A stretch of 64,000 bases of DNA from Marisa cornuarietis (GCA_004794655.1 SMMW01000634.1:3072501-3136500); one strand, 5' to 3'; positions 38,064 to 52,549 are shown, counted from the stretch's first letter. Notes: a model not told the origin generated them from the sequence alone. Translations and numbers: made by a program.

Positions 38064-41000
38064 ATGAGTAGTGTTCCGTATGACAATTTCTCCAACATCG
38101 GAGGCTCAAGAGACAATGTTGTTCTTGATCAAGGAAGCACCACAGGAGGTAGGCGCTTGCAGACATTCATAAGACCAGACATACATTTATCTTTCTGCAT
38201 TGTCCGCTAATCTTTTTACCCTAGAGAGACAAACAAACTGATAGACAGACAATAGATAGATTCAGATTGATATTTTACAATACCAGGATGAAGAAGCAAC
38301 CGCTTAATAGCTTATTCTCTTTCTTACAAATAAATTTAATAAAATGTATGTATATTATCTCCTTTTAGTATACTGTATTCTTTGACGTTGATAATTTGTT
38401 AATTGGAACCCTCGTCAGTACCAATGTCTATACTGTATATTATATATTTTAGAACCAAGATAAAAATGTGACAACATATCCCATATACGATACAACATGT
38501 TATCGCTTTCCTTCCTTCTGAAGGTTCTACAACATCAGTCGGGACTATTACCAAGAGACTGACATGGCGCCACCTGGCAGTTGCATGTTTTTTTCTCATT
38601 CTTCTCGTTGTGGTCATCGCTGTTTCCGTCTATTTCGCCAGTAAGTACCCTGCTGCATACATTTAAAATCTATTATTCCATTATTTATTGTTATCAAACA
38701 GGAAGCTCGTCGTTAGGTCTTTCTACCTTAATATAAATACTCAAACACAGCTGCACAGTGTGTCTATTCGATTTTCCATTGCTATTCTCGGGTAGAATGT
38801 ATTGGGTACGAGAGTACTCTGCTTCGCAGTCGGTCTTTTTCGGTAGGAGTTGACCGGGAGGGAGTGCAGACCTGAATACTTGCGTGGAAGGGACCTACTT
38901 CCTCCTTACAAAGACCTCGACCCTAAGATAAGGTGAACTCCCGGGTAGGGTTCACTTACAAGCTGGCCTCGTTTCTTATTACAACTTCAACTCGCCCCGC
39001 GTTTTTCTGGGTCAAAACACACGAGAAAATCCGGTTGCAAGCTAAGGGGAAAACAAGAAGAGACTCCGTAGACTGCAAGTCAGATTTAGTGCAAAGGTTC
39101 AAAAACTGTGTTCAATTGAAAAAAAGCGAAAATATTTAATATTTCAAGCCTGCAAAAAACAGGGTAAATAAAAGAAAATAATAGTTTAATGTTTATGTAT
39201 GTATCACTCTATTAGATAAAATTTGTAATATAAAAATAGTCAACCGTTTTATAATGACATAAACCAGCAGCATGCAGTTGTCACTGTCAAAATGATCTTT
39301 GTGTCGTTTTATTTTTTTTATTTGTTAAATTATCTATTTAGCTACCTTTTGTCTATGGGTATTTTACGTCTATTATTCGCACAGATAGCCTTAGATTTGT
39401 TCGGGTTTGGTTACGAACAGGTATCAGCCGACAAGTTAATATACAGCCCTGTAAATCGGATACATGCAGCAAGTAGCTGTGCTAACCTGCACACTCCACT
39501 TCAATACAACAAAGCAGAGGAATTAAAAAAAACATTAGTGTTTGATATATGGGATCCTTTAGAAGGCACTTCAAACTAAGAATACATATTTCATGCCATA
39601 ATGTCAAGTCCGAACGTGAATCACGTGCAAGTTTCAGGCCAAGCTGTATCCCAAGTAATTTTATCAATGAAAGGGAAGTCGTTTCAATTGTTCATACATT
39701 TTAAGCAAACATGATAGTTAATAGGCGTCCTGTCTGAAAATAAACAGATTGGAGTTTGTACGAAGCATGATCGCCACACTCCTGGGACGTCAGAAACCAC
39801 TACTTGCAACAGTCAAGAGGCGTACGCTGGTCTTGTTTTGCCATGTGACCCAGCACAAAACTTTATTGAAGACTGTTTTTCAAGATAGCTTTGATGGAGG
39901 TCGAGACCGCGTTTGTCAAAGGAAAAATTGTCTTATGAACTCGAAGGAGTGGGCTGGTCTTCCTGTGCAGGTATCGTGAAATGCAGTCTTTGATAAAGGG
40001 TAGTGTCTCTCATTTGGTGTGGTATTGGTTTTCTGCAAACAAACTTCGCACGATGTCCACCACTAAGTATAAATCGGTTTATATTGCCTACCCCCTGCGA
40101 ATCCTGACGTATACAGATCATAAGTCAGTTACACCCTGAGACTGAAGGTTGGGCTGCTTGAAGTCCTGGTGCACTGCAGATTTGAGTATAAACAAAGATT
40201 GTGTAACTTTGAGACAACCCGTCAATTCCTGTTTTTAGGCAAATCGTAGCAGACAAACTGTATTCCTCATAGATCTTCATCAGAACACTTACCGGGTTAT
40301 ATGATCAGAGTTCTCAATAATCCTATTTTATAGGCACAAAAGAATTTGTACTATGGAAAAAACTCCTGTGCTGTTTAAAAAGTTTATTTATTTACCCATT
40401 CATCAACAAACACATGGCAATAGTAAAACCATGAACAAAAACACTAAATGGGTGAGTTTGGGGTGTGGTTGAACTGACCCACTGAACTAGGTTTTTGCAT
40501 GGCTGATGGGAATAGAATACATCGACAATTTATTTATTTTAACTTTTCTTTAGCAAAGATCTTCTTAGAAAAACATTTTAATACCAGTCTGTTTGCTTTA
40601 TAGCCAAATTAATCGAAAGTCTACTTACTCCTGATCTGCTTTTCATTAGATCTTGAAAATGTCTTAACTCACATGCCTAAATCGCGTTAACTTTGTTAAG
40701 TTTGGTCTGCATAGTAATAATAATAATAGCGAAGATTTTTATAGCGCATATTCACACTCATAGAGAGCATGCTCTTAGCGCTTAAAATGAGGAAGAGACG
40801 TGGACTAAGTAAATACAGAACAAAGGGACGAAAGAAAACGACAGTACTGACGAAACAGAAAACAAAAGGCATCAAGTAACAGGAACAAAAAAATATAGTG
40901 ATTCTGCTAGAAAGATGGGTAAAGTAGCAAGAGGGAAGGGGGCGGGGTTAAGAAGGACGAGCATTGTGCGGACTGTGTTAGGAGAAATGCTCAAGGAAGA

Positions 41001-44000
41001 GGTGCGTTTTCAGTGCAGATTTGAAAGATTCAATTGTAGGAAGGTGGCGGATATGGAAAGGAAGAGAGTTCCATTGTTTTGCAGCACAGTAGCCAAAAGT
41101 CCTGTGACCATGTGTTGTTGTTCTGGTGACAGGAACAGTTAGGATACGGTCGTCAGACGAAGAGCGTAGTTGTCTGGACGGAGAGTAAGGGATGAGAAGT
41201 TCAGAGAAATAGTCAGGACAGGAGCCAGCAAAGAAATTAAAACACAGCACAGACAGTTTGTACTGAATGCGAGAACGGATGGGTAGCCAGTGTAGAAAAC
41301 GAAGGAGAGGAGTGACATGGTCCCGTTTCCTTGCTCTAAGCACCAGACGTGCAGCGGAGTTCTGTACTCTCTGGAGTCTCTGAATGAGGGATGAGGGGCA
41401 GCCTGCCAGCAAGGAGTTGCAGTAGTCAAGTCGAGAAAGAACAAACGCACAGACAAGAGTGTTGGTAGCGCGTGTAGAGAGAAAGTGACGGATGGCACTG
41501 ATCTTACGGAGCTCATAATAGGCAGACCGACAGACAGATGCTACATGTCTATCGAGTGTCATGTCATCAGTGACAATAAATCCCAGATTCCTAACAGATG
41601 ACGTGAAGGTGATGTTGCTGTCGCCCACCTTGATGTGATTGGGCAGACTGAAGAGTGAAGGTTGATGTCTTCTTCTATGGCACAAGAGGGCTTCCGTTTT
41701 ATCATCATTTAGTTTAAGCTTGTTACCATCCAGCCCTTGACATCGCGGATACAAGCTTCTATAGAGCTAATAGCAGAGTGAGACTCAGCCGGCGGAGTGA
41801 AACAGTAAAGCTGCGTGTCATCAGCATAGGATTGATGAGAAACCTGGTGAGACTGGATGCATGATGAAAGGGGCTTAGTATACAGGATGAACAGAACTGG
41901 GCCAAGTACTGAGCCTTGGGGAACACCACAGAAAAGTGAAGCAGGGCAAGATGTCTGACCATCAACTGACACAGTCTGGGTCCTATCAGTGAGATAGGAG
42001 TTGAACCATGAGAGAGCAGGTCCAGAAATCCCGTAGAGGGTGTGGAGTCTGTGAAGAAGCAGAGAGTGGTCTATAGTGTCAAATGCAGCAGACAGGTCCA
42101 GTAGGGTTAATGGAGAGACATCACCACTGTCAAGAGCAGATAATATATCTGTTGTTACTTTAATAAGAGTGGTCTCGGTGCTGTGGAAAGGTCTATACGC
42201 CGACTGAGCTTGTGGAATAAGATGGTGCTCTTGTAAGTATGCCCAGAGCTGTGTCAAAACTATTTTCTCTATGATCTTAGAGAGAAAAGACAAGTTGGAA
42301 ACTGGACGGTAGTTGTTCAGGACATTGACGTCAAGCGTGGATTTCTTTAGAAGTGGCCTCACCACCGCATTTTTGAACAAATATGGGAAAACACCTGACG
42401 ACAGGCTGACATTTACAATATTTGTGTTGGCAGGAAGTAGAGTATCTAGGCACTCGAGCAGAAGGCTTGTGGGCATCGGATCTAACTCGCAAGTTGTTGG
42501 TTTAGCTTTTAGAAGAACCACTTTCACATCGGTCTCAGAGACTGGTAGGAACTTGGTCATGGAGCATCCTGGGAGGGCATCACAGGAGATGCTGTCAAGC
42601 ACTGACACAGAGTCCAAAGATGATCGGATGTCCGATATCTTGCTGGTGAAATAATTACTGAAAACTTGCGGCAGCAGTGAAGCAGGGTAGGCAGTAGGCA
42701 GTGGTGTTGCTGTCTTAGATCCAGTTATTTGAGAGCAGATGGCAAAGAGCTTTTTGGAGGAGGTGCAGTTAATTATTTGGCCCTGAAGATATGATGCTTT
42801 AGCCTCATAAATGCATTTTGCAACGCTTCGCTTTGCGACGTTATAAGTTTCTTTGTGGATGGCGAGTCCAGTCTTCCGCCAAACACGTTCAGCTCGCCGG
42901 CGCATGCGCTTCAGGTCACGGAGTTCGACACGGATCAGTGAATACCAAGGCGCACATTTAGACTGGCGCATCAGACGTCGAGACACAGGGGCATGGTCAT
43001 CAACTACTCTACGCAAAACACAGATACGTTGCTCGGCAGAGGGTGGTTGGAGGAGCGCCATCTGCAGCTGTGCTTTGAATGCTAGTCTATCCACATTTTG
43101 TAATGACCGAGTGGGTCTGAAAACTGGCGCCGATGATGGGCATTTGCGATCCAGTTCGATTAGTACTGAGTAGTGGTCAGATGAGAGATCGTGGGAAACA
43201 TCAACTGACTGGACTAAGTGGTCATCAGGTCGATGTATGACCCAGTCCAGGATGTGATCTCTTTTGTGAGTTGGTTGCGACACAGACTGTACAAAACGAA
43301 AGGTGTGCAACATTTCGGACAGTTTGACAGTGTCAGGGTGAGAACTGTTGTCGAAGTGTACATTAACATCTCCGAGGAGAATTGCGGGTCCAATTAGTGC
43401 ATTGCTATAATCCAAGAGATCATGGAATTCTGAGAAAAATGTAGAGGCTGTAAGTTTGTTCCTGGCGCTAGGAGGGGGTCGGTAGATGCAGAGCAGGTGC
43501 ATCGAGCACCGTGTGAGGGAACGATACGGCAGTAGTAAAAGACAGGTACTTGGCAAGTGATGATCTGTAGATTATAGCAATACCACCACCACGTGTAGGG
43601 CGGGGGAATGATTTCAGGCAGTAACCCACTGGAGTAAGATCGACACACACGCTCTCGTCGCCATGCTGTTTAAGCCACGTCTCAGTGATGATGAAAATAT
43701 CAAGGCGGCGGTCTATGACAAATTCTACGATTTCAGCTCGCTTCAGTGACTGTTGTGCAGACGATACAGACTGGGCGTTGAAAAGCCCAACGTGGAGGCG
43801 AGTGTTCAGTTGTGGTGTGCGGGAAACTTGGCAGTCTCCTGTTCTCTGACGACCATGTTGGTTTGGTGTAAAGTTAGTCGACCCAACTGGTTCACTCTCA
43901 TCACGTCCACGCTGACGCTGATGCTGCTGTGTAGGGGAAACACGATTCAGCAGAGAGTTGACACACAGCGAAGCTTTCACAATACCGGAGTCAGACTCAG

Positions 44001-47000
44001 AATCAAGTGAAGGGGGGCAAGAGACAGAATAACTACGAGCAGCAGATTTTTTCAAAGGACGCTGCTCACGGCGACCAGCACGATAGCGACGGATTCGAAT
44101 CTGTTGTTTCAATGGGCTGTCAACATTAATAGAATCATAATAAAGGGAAAATCTTCTCAAAGTGTCAACTAAGCAGGCTGGAAGTGGAAGAGTTTCAAGG
44201 GGGTTCACTAATGTTAATTGAGTTGTCGAGTAGACAAACTGTCTTGTCATAATTCTATGACATAAAAATAAAATGCAGCACGAGTTCAAAAAAAATACAA
44301 TAAGACGAAAACGATAAAAGATATTAAAACTGATAAGGATTTAAAGTTAAGCTAACTTCAGAGAAGGATAAACAGAACAAGCAACAGGAAAGCGAGATAA
44401 AGAATCAGATATAAAATCTATGTAATGGCCGAGAACGTAACTGTTAAAAGTAAAGTCCGCAACAAAAACATAAAAGCAAAGCAATTACAGATAGTAAAAC
44501 AATAACAGAGGAAAGCTTAAGAGAAACAAATACAACTTGCAACTATAAGAAACCTATGGGTACGAAGAACAAAGAGGTTGCACGAGAAAATGTAAAAAGT
44601 CACAGGAGAACAAAGCAACTCAGCCTGTCAGGCGCAGCCTCGTTTCCGTAGTACACTTACCTCTTTAGTCAAGTCATTATCATGTGACAAGTGACAGAGC
44701 GCGTTTCCAGTCAGATTTGAGAAACAATATTGAGAACAATGTCACCCATGACCTTTGCCTTCTAGTCAAATGATCATCATGCAGTCTTAAATACTGTGTG
44801 CAGTGGTTTTTCATTGTCTGTAAAAATATTTACAAATGCAGATGCACTAGAAAAGTACTACAACTATTGGATTCTAATAAATCATTGCCATATTTTTATG
44901 TCAATACTTATTAATCCTTGCAGAATTTTCACAAGTACAAACACAACACTTTCCACTCATTCCTTTATTCTAATTTTTACATTTACTTGAAGACTTTTGT
45001 CCTCGTCCTCAAATGGCATGTACCGTCAGTTTGTTTCTCACGCGAAACATTTTATCGGCGAAATTTACATTCACCAGACTTAGCTGATCACTTTAACTAG
45101 TGCTTTTGTTTATTTATGCTATTGCATTATTCTAATAGACTAATAAAAATTGTAGAAGTTACTTTAAGGTTCCATGAACATATTTTCTTTCTGAAACTCT
45201 GTAGAGAGAGGCAGCACAAAAGCAGACGAAAATTGTCTTCCTTCATTACCTCGTGCTGAGCCTCACTTCGTTCAAGGTAAGGTGTATGCTAATGTAAAGC
45301 TTGTAACAATGTCGCTAACATATTGTCAAAGAACACGTCGTCAGTAAATGCTTATTTCATACATAGTTTTAGCTTATAATTTAGCATTTACACCTTCTTA
45401 TATATTGTTTCAGCAGAACATTCATTATTCTATTTAAAATCCCCGTAGCCAATTTCACAATTACATGTTCTCTCTTATTTTACGAACAATAAACGTATTG
45501 TGCCTGAAACTTCTTGATTCAGAACCAGATTTTGCGACGGTGATTGTGTTTTTTTGGTCTTGGTCTTCTGCGATGAAGAACACAAGCAGCCAAATGTACG
45601 AGGAAACTGTCAGCAAGGCTGAATACTGGGTTGGTCACTGGCTAATTGGCTGCTTTCTTTCTCTTGTTAACAATTGTCTTCCCCCCCTCTCTCTTTACGT
45701 TTTTGCCATTGCCTTTGTGCACGCCTCTGTCTCTGCCTTTATGTGTGCGTTGATGGCAGTGTAAATCGAGAAAATAATATAAATCAATGCAAGAAAGAAG
45801 ATGAAACTTTTGTTTCCTTCCATCTGCTGACTAAATCATCTTAGTTTTAATAGCATAACAACCTTTCGCAGAAATCCAGACATGAACACCACGTTGTTTT
45901 TAATGCGGAGGCATGAAATTGCTCAAAATTTAGTTTTTAAGAGTCAGCACAAACATGTTTCTCATGTTTTGTGAATGTGCTCCACAGGTGGACAAGATCT
46001 TCGAGTACAGTTCAGGTTCCTCTTGTATCAGGGCAATAGTAGCTGACATGGCGTAAGTTAAATAAAAGAAAGTTTTATCGGCTTTTGTAGATTCACACCA
46101 TGTAAATGATAGATCAAGTTGTCATCAATTGTCATGTTTTTAGAACCCTCATAAATATAATAAAGCGTTGTATCGGAAGTAAAGTTGATATATATCATTT
46201 TTAGATGAGATATTTATATTGTTGAAAACTGATGTCGAGAGAAAACACCTCCCTGCACTGACAACGTTTTAACATGCTTTGTTTTCAGAGACCTGAATGA
46301 TAACATCCTAGTCCTGTTTCACCTGTACGTGACCTGCGAAGATATGACAGAGATTGAAGTGGAAAGACTCTACGACAAGGGCTACGCACTCATGCAAGAC
46401 AACAGCTGTGTGGTCAACATCAGCCACAACATCTACATCGAGAGATTGCAGAGCAACACAACCACAGATCCATTAGCGCCCTTATCTATATCTAGTCAGT
46501 AAAATAACTTCCCCCTGTAAACTTTTAGTTGAATGATTTTTTTTCTTGGCAGAAATATAGAATGGTTATGATGACGACAACGACGACAATGAAAATTATG
46601 ATGATTATTATTCTTATAAATGACAGTGTACATTAATTTAAAATATTCATCCCTCTACGGGAAGTATTATGATCGGTAGCTACTTTTAAGAGCACGGAGA
46701 TTTTTTTTATTTGATAGACAGTACCTGTGGTAAATCACAGCTCTACCCTGCTGCTAAAATTGTCGGCGGTGACTCGGTTAATGTTGGACAGTACCCCTGG
46801 GTAGTCATGTTGTTGGAAAACGGCGAGTTTACTTGCGGCGGCACCATCTGGGACTACGACCACATTCTAACGGCAGCTCACTGCATTGAAGAGTAAGTGA
46901 TTGCTTATTCTAAATGATCTAAACGGTTTTCATGAACGTAAACAATAATGTGAAGTGGCTGCACCAGCCGCCACCACCACCACCACAACCACCACCTTGT

Positions 47001-50000
47001 CATTTCTTTCGTTTTATCTCCTTTTGATTATGAGTTTCTTTCCATTTTCGTGAGTGTAAAACTAAACAAAAGTGACTAGGGTCCACACTGATGCAAAAAT
47101 CCCGAAAAGGGGAAACCACCTTAAAGCCTTGTTATTTAAGTATATTTTTTGCTCTAAGCAAGTTTTTATAAGTCCGTTTCCTATTAGTTGTTCAATGTAA
47201 TTTAATACAATTATAAGATTGCACACATTCATAACCTTTTTCGGATGTATGTAAAAGTGACGGCGTCGCTCAATGACACGTAGAATAACTTTTTCTTTAA
47301 CGACATAAGCGTAATCTCCAAATATGTCTGCTCAGAGTGTGTATTAACAGGGATACAAACACTGTTTGCAGTTTGCCCATTAACGACGTTACGGGACTGG
47401 TGAACACATCGTCCCTTCAGATCATTGCCGGCAAATGGGAAACTAACTTAGGTGTCCATCCATATGAACAACGTGTAGAAGTCGCTTCAGGACGTATCCA
47501 CACAGGCTACATTGTTCACATTTTTGGTAGTATTAAGATATATATCACAGGCCACGTTCTAGCCTCATTTTAAAGATTTTAGAAATACTTTTTGAAACGT
47601 CTTTAAATCCACCCACTGAAATATGTGTCTAACCCATCTTATTATTACCAAACTGAACTAAAGTGCTGTATAAATTTTTCTTAATATTACATTCTTTACT
47701 ACGTTTATGTCTTCAATGTGCATTCACCCTGATTACCATCAAGTGGATTTCAAAGAAAAAAGATATTTTTAAAGAAGTCTCTTTTTAAGTACTGTAAGTT
47801 TCTGTCTTCCTCTCTCAAGACTCTGTGGAGTATGAAATGTAAAAGGTTACGCAAGGAGCAACCTTTTTTGATTGGCGAATGTCATCCCACACCTTTTTGT
47901 TCTCGAGAGACACGTCTACAAGCAACACCATGAGCAAAGCAAGGTTAAACATGTAATATCAGGCTTGTTTACAAAAATATGCCTAATTATCATTTGGTCA
48001 CAGCTCTCCCATTGGCTGTAGCCTGCACAAAGTAAGCTTATTCACTAACAGTCCTTACGGACGTGTTGCTTACTTTTTGTGTATGATAATGAATGTAGAC
48101 GTGTACCTCGATAACAGAAGACAAGGTGTTCACCCAGATTTTGGGAAATAATAGCTCGACATAGCCCTCCACCACATTGCAATTTTGATTTTTTTTTCAG
48201 GGAATGATATCGCTTTGCTGAAACTTGCCACGTCTCTGCATCCCACCCAGTTAGTAATGAAAGTATGTCATCCGGACGCCTACACCCGGCTACCAGAACG
48301 TGGAATTGTTGCAGGTTGGGGGACAATTCGACGTAAGTGATTTAGCCTCATATCACACAAGATTACTTTATGCAACAAAGAATAAGGCTTTACATAAGCT
48401 TTCGACTTGACTTTGTCAACTATGACTCGTGAACATAAGAATGCTTTAGGCAAATTTGTCCTTTGCCGGTGTTTAAAGGCCAACCTGACTGGCTTGCGTT
48501 TTTGCAGATATCGGTAGATATATGCGATATAAATATAACCTGTAAATTTCAGCCTCCAAAAACCATCCGTTAATTAATTATCCACTAGCAAAGTACGTGA
48601 TTTGCACATGCAAAGTACACTGACGAAGTACACTGTTAGCGGGGCTTGTTGATCGTAAGTACGAATCGTAGAGGATAATTATTTAACGGATGGGTTTTGG
48701 AGGCTCACATTTACAGGTTATTTTTATATCGCCTATATCTACCGATATATGCCAACATTGCAAACGGTTCAGGTTGGTCTTTAAGAATAGCAACATTTCA
48801 GACATTAGTTTGGGTTGGACAGATGGAAGTAGTACCTTTGGTCTGTCGTGTGCTTTTCAATGCGCATTATGAATCTCGGTCCCCATCTCCCAGACAACTC
48901 TCACCAGCAACTCCTACAAGCGGTTCGCACCTGACAGCAAGTGCACACCACGAACATCTCAGCCTAACTTGGTGAGGTTAGTTCGAGTGTAGAACCTACC
49001 CAGAGCAAAGAGAAAATGAGCCTGCTACCTTGACTTGTTTTCGACTAGGGGGACATCCATTGAAGGAGAGCAGCTGTGGTCTCACTGTGAGAGCAGATGG
49101 GTGACACCATGGTTAGACAACAGAAAAAATATGCCGGCTTGGTCGAGGTCCGGACCAAAAACGACTGCGCGTCCCACCGACAAGATTAAAGAAAGAAACA
49201 TAAAAGTGTGCTTATGGAGTCAAACCAAATAAAAAACTGTCAAAAAAAGAGAACTGACTTTGGAAAGTAGAACGAGTTTAAAGAATATGCAGTGAAATAT
49301 GTTTCTCTTAATGTGTTTTATATTTCACATATCGCCTGAAGTAGCCAATAAAATAAATGTTAAAGTCAACGCCTGCCAGAATAGCGGTACCTCATGATGT
49401 GACAAACTTTTTTTCGTAGCCATTATTTTTGTGTATTTATGGATTGTTCTGACCTAGAGTCGATTTTGCAGTGTATGGGCATAAGGACGCGGGGAACATT
49501 TTCTGTCTGTTCACGAGTCTTGCATTTGTGTCCGCATCGACCAATTTCTTTGTTGTTTGCTTACTAAGACTTCTTTAGTATTAGGTTATTTGGTGTAAAT
49601 TTAAGGTCATTAGTTGTGGTGTTAGGTTCATATATGTTAACACTACTTTTTTTATTCATTTGAATTAAACTACCCTTTAGTGGGTCTTTCATCACCGCCC
49701 CACTAGCATGAACTTACGGGAATAGATTATAGTCCTTTAGTCCCAATGAAAGGCACGTGTTTAATTGAAGTTTTTATGGAAACTTTTACAGCAGGACTAA
49801 CGAAACCTCCTTCAGTGCTACAAAGTGTTGAGCTGTCTCTCTTAGACCTGGACGAATGTCACGGCATGTTTCAAATTAATCACGTCGTAAACGGCGATGC
49901 TTACTTCCTGCCAAACGGAGTTTTATGTGCAATGGATGATGATCTAGATGAAAAAGACTCTTGTCAGGTGAGAAAAATCTCCAGGGATTAGCTTCGAGGT

Positions 50001-50437
50001 GGCTTGTAATTATTAGGCTGTTATTCAGCTTGCTAAAAATAAATGTTTTAGCCAGATGTTCTGACTAATAGTCAGCTATTCAATGCATGTCTAAATTGAA
50101 TTTAATATGAAAGCGAACGTCTTTTAAAATCTTTGGAGATTATGACTACTTTCAGGATTTAAGGTTTACCATAGGCAACTTAGCATAGTAATTCAGTGAG
50201 ATAGGAAACTTTTGGAAACGTTGTGAAAAGCATTGTTTGTTATATGCTTTGCAGGGGGACTCTGGAGGCCCACTTTTTGCAAATCTGGGAACAAAGGCAT
50301 CTGAGCGTTATACAATCCTCGGCGTCGTCTCATTCGGCTATGGATGCGGAGAAATATTAAAACCGGGAGTGTATGCTTCAGTTCAGTTTTATCTACACTG
50401 GATTCAAAGTGCAATTGACTTTCTGCAAAGTATTTAA
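38064..50437 (+). CDS. Copy 3: intact type II transmembrane serine protease with SEA domain (490 aa)
   Basis: Exons: 38064-38148, 38524-38640, 45205-45276, 45523-45629, 45988-46052, 46289-46494, 46718-46892, 47372-47526, 48201-48332, 49792-49967 and 50255-50437. All have GT/AG borders and matching phases. The first 45 residues form a cytoplasmic tail, and residues 46-66 are the membrane anchor (LAVACFFLILLVVVIAVSVYF). A SEA-like domain covers about 92-200. The protease starts at I232 of KIVGG after a Lys, so trypsin-like activation is expected. H272, D330 and S433 form the triad, and D427 is the specificity-pocket Asp, predicting cleavage after Lys or Arg. Cys221 probably tethers the stalk to the protease. 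The domain order matches HAT/DESC-type membrane proteases. The natural substrate is unknown. Intron 2 houses a nearly full-length LINE. Confidence 0.85.
39749..39985 (+). mobile_element. C-terminal fragment of an RTE/Jockey-type LINE
   Basis: A plus-strand frame reads LLATVKRRTLVLFCHVTQH, then TVFQDSFDGGRDRVCQRKN and SKEWAGLPVQV. This is a decayed form of the common LINE C-terminus that reads like VKRRKLxWFGHVxRH...GGRRRGRQ.KNW...EW. Only this end is present, in intron 2 of copy 3. Confidence 0.65.
40714..44660 (-). mobile_element. CR1/L2-like LINE, nearly full length, two frameshifts
   Basis: From the 3' side the element has an (AAT)n tail at 40714, the family 3' UTR, then frames 41754-40978, 43556-41709 and 44289-43468. 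The top frame has the start of an AP-type endonuclease (LHVGLFNAQSV, IITETWLKQHG). The middle frame continues it (LCIYRPPPS, GDVNVH, SDHYSVLIELD) and carries the RT (NNYRPVSNLSFLSKIIEKIV, GVPQGSVLGPVLFILYT, YADDTQLY). The lower frame is the RT C-terminus. A one-base shift lies near 43500, and four bases missing at about 41726 relative to the 10738 element cause the second break. The 5' limit is approximate, and the A-rich stretch 44290-44660 may be its 5' UTR. Confidence 0.85.
44661..45204. other. Rest of intron 2 of copy 3
   Basis: AT-rich, with no repeat or exon recognised. It ends at the exon 3 acceptor (ctctgtag). Confidence 0.4.
48504..48752. mobile_element. MITE with terminal inverted repeats of about 80 bp
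   Basis: Left arm 48504-48583 (gcagatatcggtagatatat...taattatcc) and right arm 48673-48752 are inverted repeats with only a few mismatches. About 90 bases lie between them with no coding. It sits in intron 9 of copy 3 and is absent from that intron in copies 1 and 2. The target duplication is not obvious. Confidence 0.75.
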
Positions 50438-51440
50438 AATGTTCAAATTCGCAGCACAAAAGCACCCATCAGCGAAAGAGCGAAAGAAACACCCACCCAC
50501 CCACCCCCACACACACACCATTACCCACCCCGAACACATGACGACAGCTTATAAGTCTTTGGTTATTACGTCAGTATCAATGAAAATGTTCAGAATCAAG
50601 AAATATGGCTCGTCCACCACGTTTGTACAAAATGGGCATAGGCCTAGTACAGTTATGTATTTAGCTTTTATTAACGTAAGATGTCGAAATCAAATGTTTT
50701 AAAAGAATGTAAAGAACTAACAGTTACATCTACCTTTGGATTTGTGTTCCTTGAATAACCTCATCGCACACAATTGGGAATGCTTGGACACATCCATACA
50801 GCAGAGAACTCGTGTCACGTCCATGCATCAGAGAACAAGTGTCAGTTCGAGAAGGGGGAGGAGATCACGAACTTTTATCAGACCGTGGGAACCAAACGTT
50901 AACACCCCTGCCACTCTTATAGAGGCGTTAGGGCTTTGCCATGGCCTTTTGCCAAAAAGAACGATCTCACCCGTCATACTTCAACATTTAACTCCTCACT
51001 AACAGTCGAGAGGTCTGGTTTATGCACTGTTGGGGTTCTCTCCACTGTATAAGGAAATAATTATATTGAAGGTGAGAGACTCAAATGATCATGGACTGCG
51101 CGGGTCAAACTATATGCAGCCTAAACCTAAACCTATTTCTCAGCCTGATTTATACGATCTCTTGTTTTATTAATCTTAACAGCTAGCTGCTCCCCTCATT
51201 TTCACTTAGACTACATTCAATATTGAATTAACAGTGTTTTGAGAGTGATTTTGTATGAAACCTTTTTTTGTGAAAATTATGTGGAAAATTATGAATAGCC
51301 TGAATGATTTATGTTATCCTTATTTCTTAGTATCTTATAAAAGTAATTGCTCTTTTAGCAGCTGTGTGTGTTTATATATATATATATGTATAGTGAGAGA
51401 CACACAGTTAGATGTTTAATATTAAATATGATCTTTAACA

Positions 51441-51446
51441 AATAAA
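51441..51446 (+). promoter_or_regulatory. Candidate polyadenylation signal of copy 3 (AATAAA)
   Basis: First AATAAA I see after the copy 3 stop, about 1 kb downstream, followed by a T/GT-rich stretch (gtttgtttttttatt). It would give a long 3' UTR. Confidence 0.35.
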
Positions 51447-51449
51447 AAG

Positions 51450-52549
51450 TGCATATTCAGTGTAGAGAACGTTTGTTTTTTTATTCACATGGAGCAACTT
51501 TCAACAGTAACACAGGACCTGGTATGACAGTAAAAAAGTAAGAAAGTGCACATGACGTGATAGGATCAGAGAAAATTAAAGAGCAAGCTTTATCTTGTGA
51601 CGGGAAATAATGGTAGGTAATACAGATTGTAACACAAGCCTTTGGGCGACAAAATGATGGTTAACAACAATGGAGGCTAATTGACAACACGTAAAATGAA
51701 GACATAAACCCAAAGTCACTTATGGGTGGGGCAGACATTCAGACAGGCAAGTGTAGAGACAGGTAGACAAACAAAAAGTCGTTCAAAAATTCCACGGCAA
51801 AAAGAGTGAGTTTTATCATAAACTTAAGCTGAACGGATTGCATTACTCGTACCTGGCAGATAAAACCAATGTTTTTTTGATCCAACTTTCTTTAAAACAT
51901 TTTTTTATTCAGAAACATGTTCGCATTTTTGCATCCAAAATAATACATTATTTTGGAATATGATTTTTGCATCCAAGCATACAAACCATTTTTTTCAACA
52001 TATCCAAAATAATAAGTTTAAAATGAGCCCATTAGTTTCGCTTCATAACTCAAAGATGCAATTCAACAACAAGGAGAGTGCATAATTCATCCTTTACAAA
52101 AAATCTCTTTACACATCCTCCAAATTTTACATGCCCTTGCTTACATAAACATACACTTGTAAACATGAGTTGATGTATCATATTCAGCAAATCTTGCATT
52201 TACAAGTCCATAAAATGACACACTAGTAACCATGTTGGTTGAAGAGATTTGTGGCTTTTGGACATACAACTGCTTGCCTTCTATATTCCTTACTGTAAAC
52301 ATAGGAAGCCTTTAATAACAAATTGGCTCTATTAATAAATTACTTGCCAAAAATCTATAAAATCTAATTCATAGTCAGCTGTGCTACCACACCTAAACCA
52401 TATTTTTTCAATCATCACTTACAAGAGATCAAGAGATCACCATTTCACGGATAATATTTTAGTAACCACCGACCTATTTCTTCAATGTCAGTGATTGCTA
52501 CTGCATTTCACTAACTGAGATTAGTTGTATGTATCAGGACTCAGAGCCT
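51450..52549. other. Intergenic stretch with no recognised feature
   Basis: AT-rich. No exon, tail or inverted repeat that I could support. Confidence 0.4.

Noticed and set aside
39292..39579. A 95-codon frame in intron 2 of copy 3
   Set aside because: The start is low-complexity Phe/Leu from a T-rich run, and the rest shows no motif.
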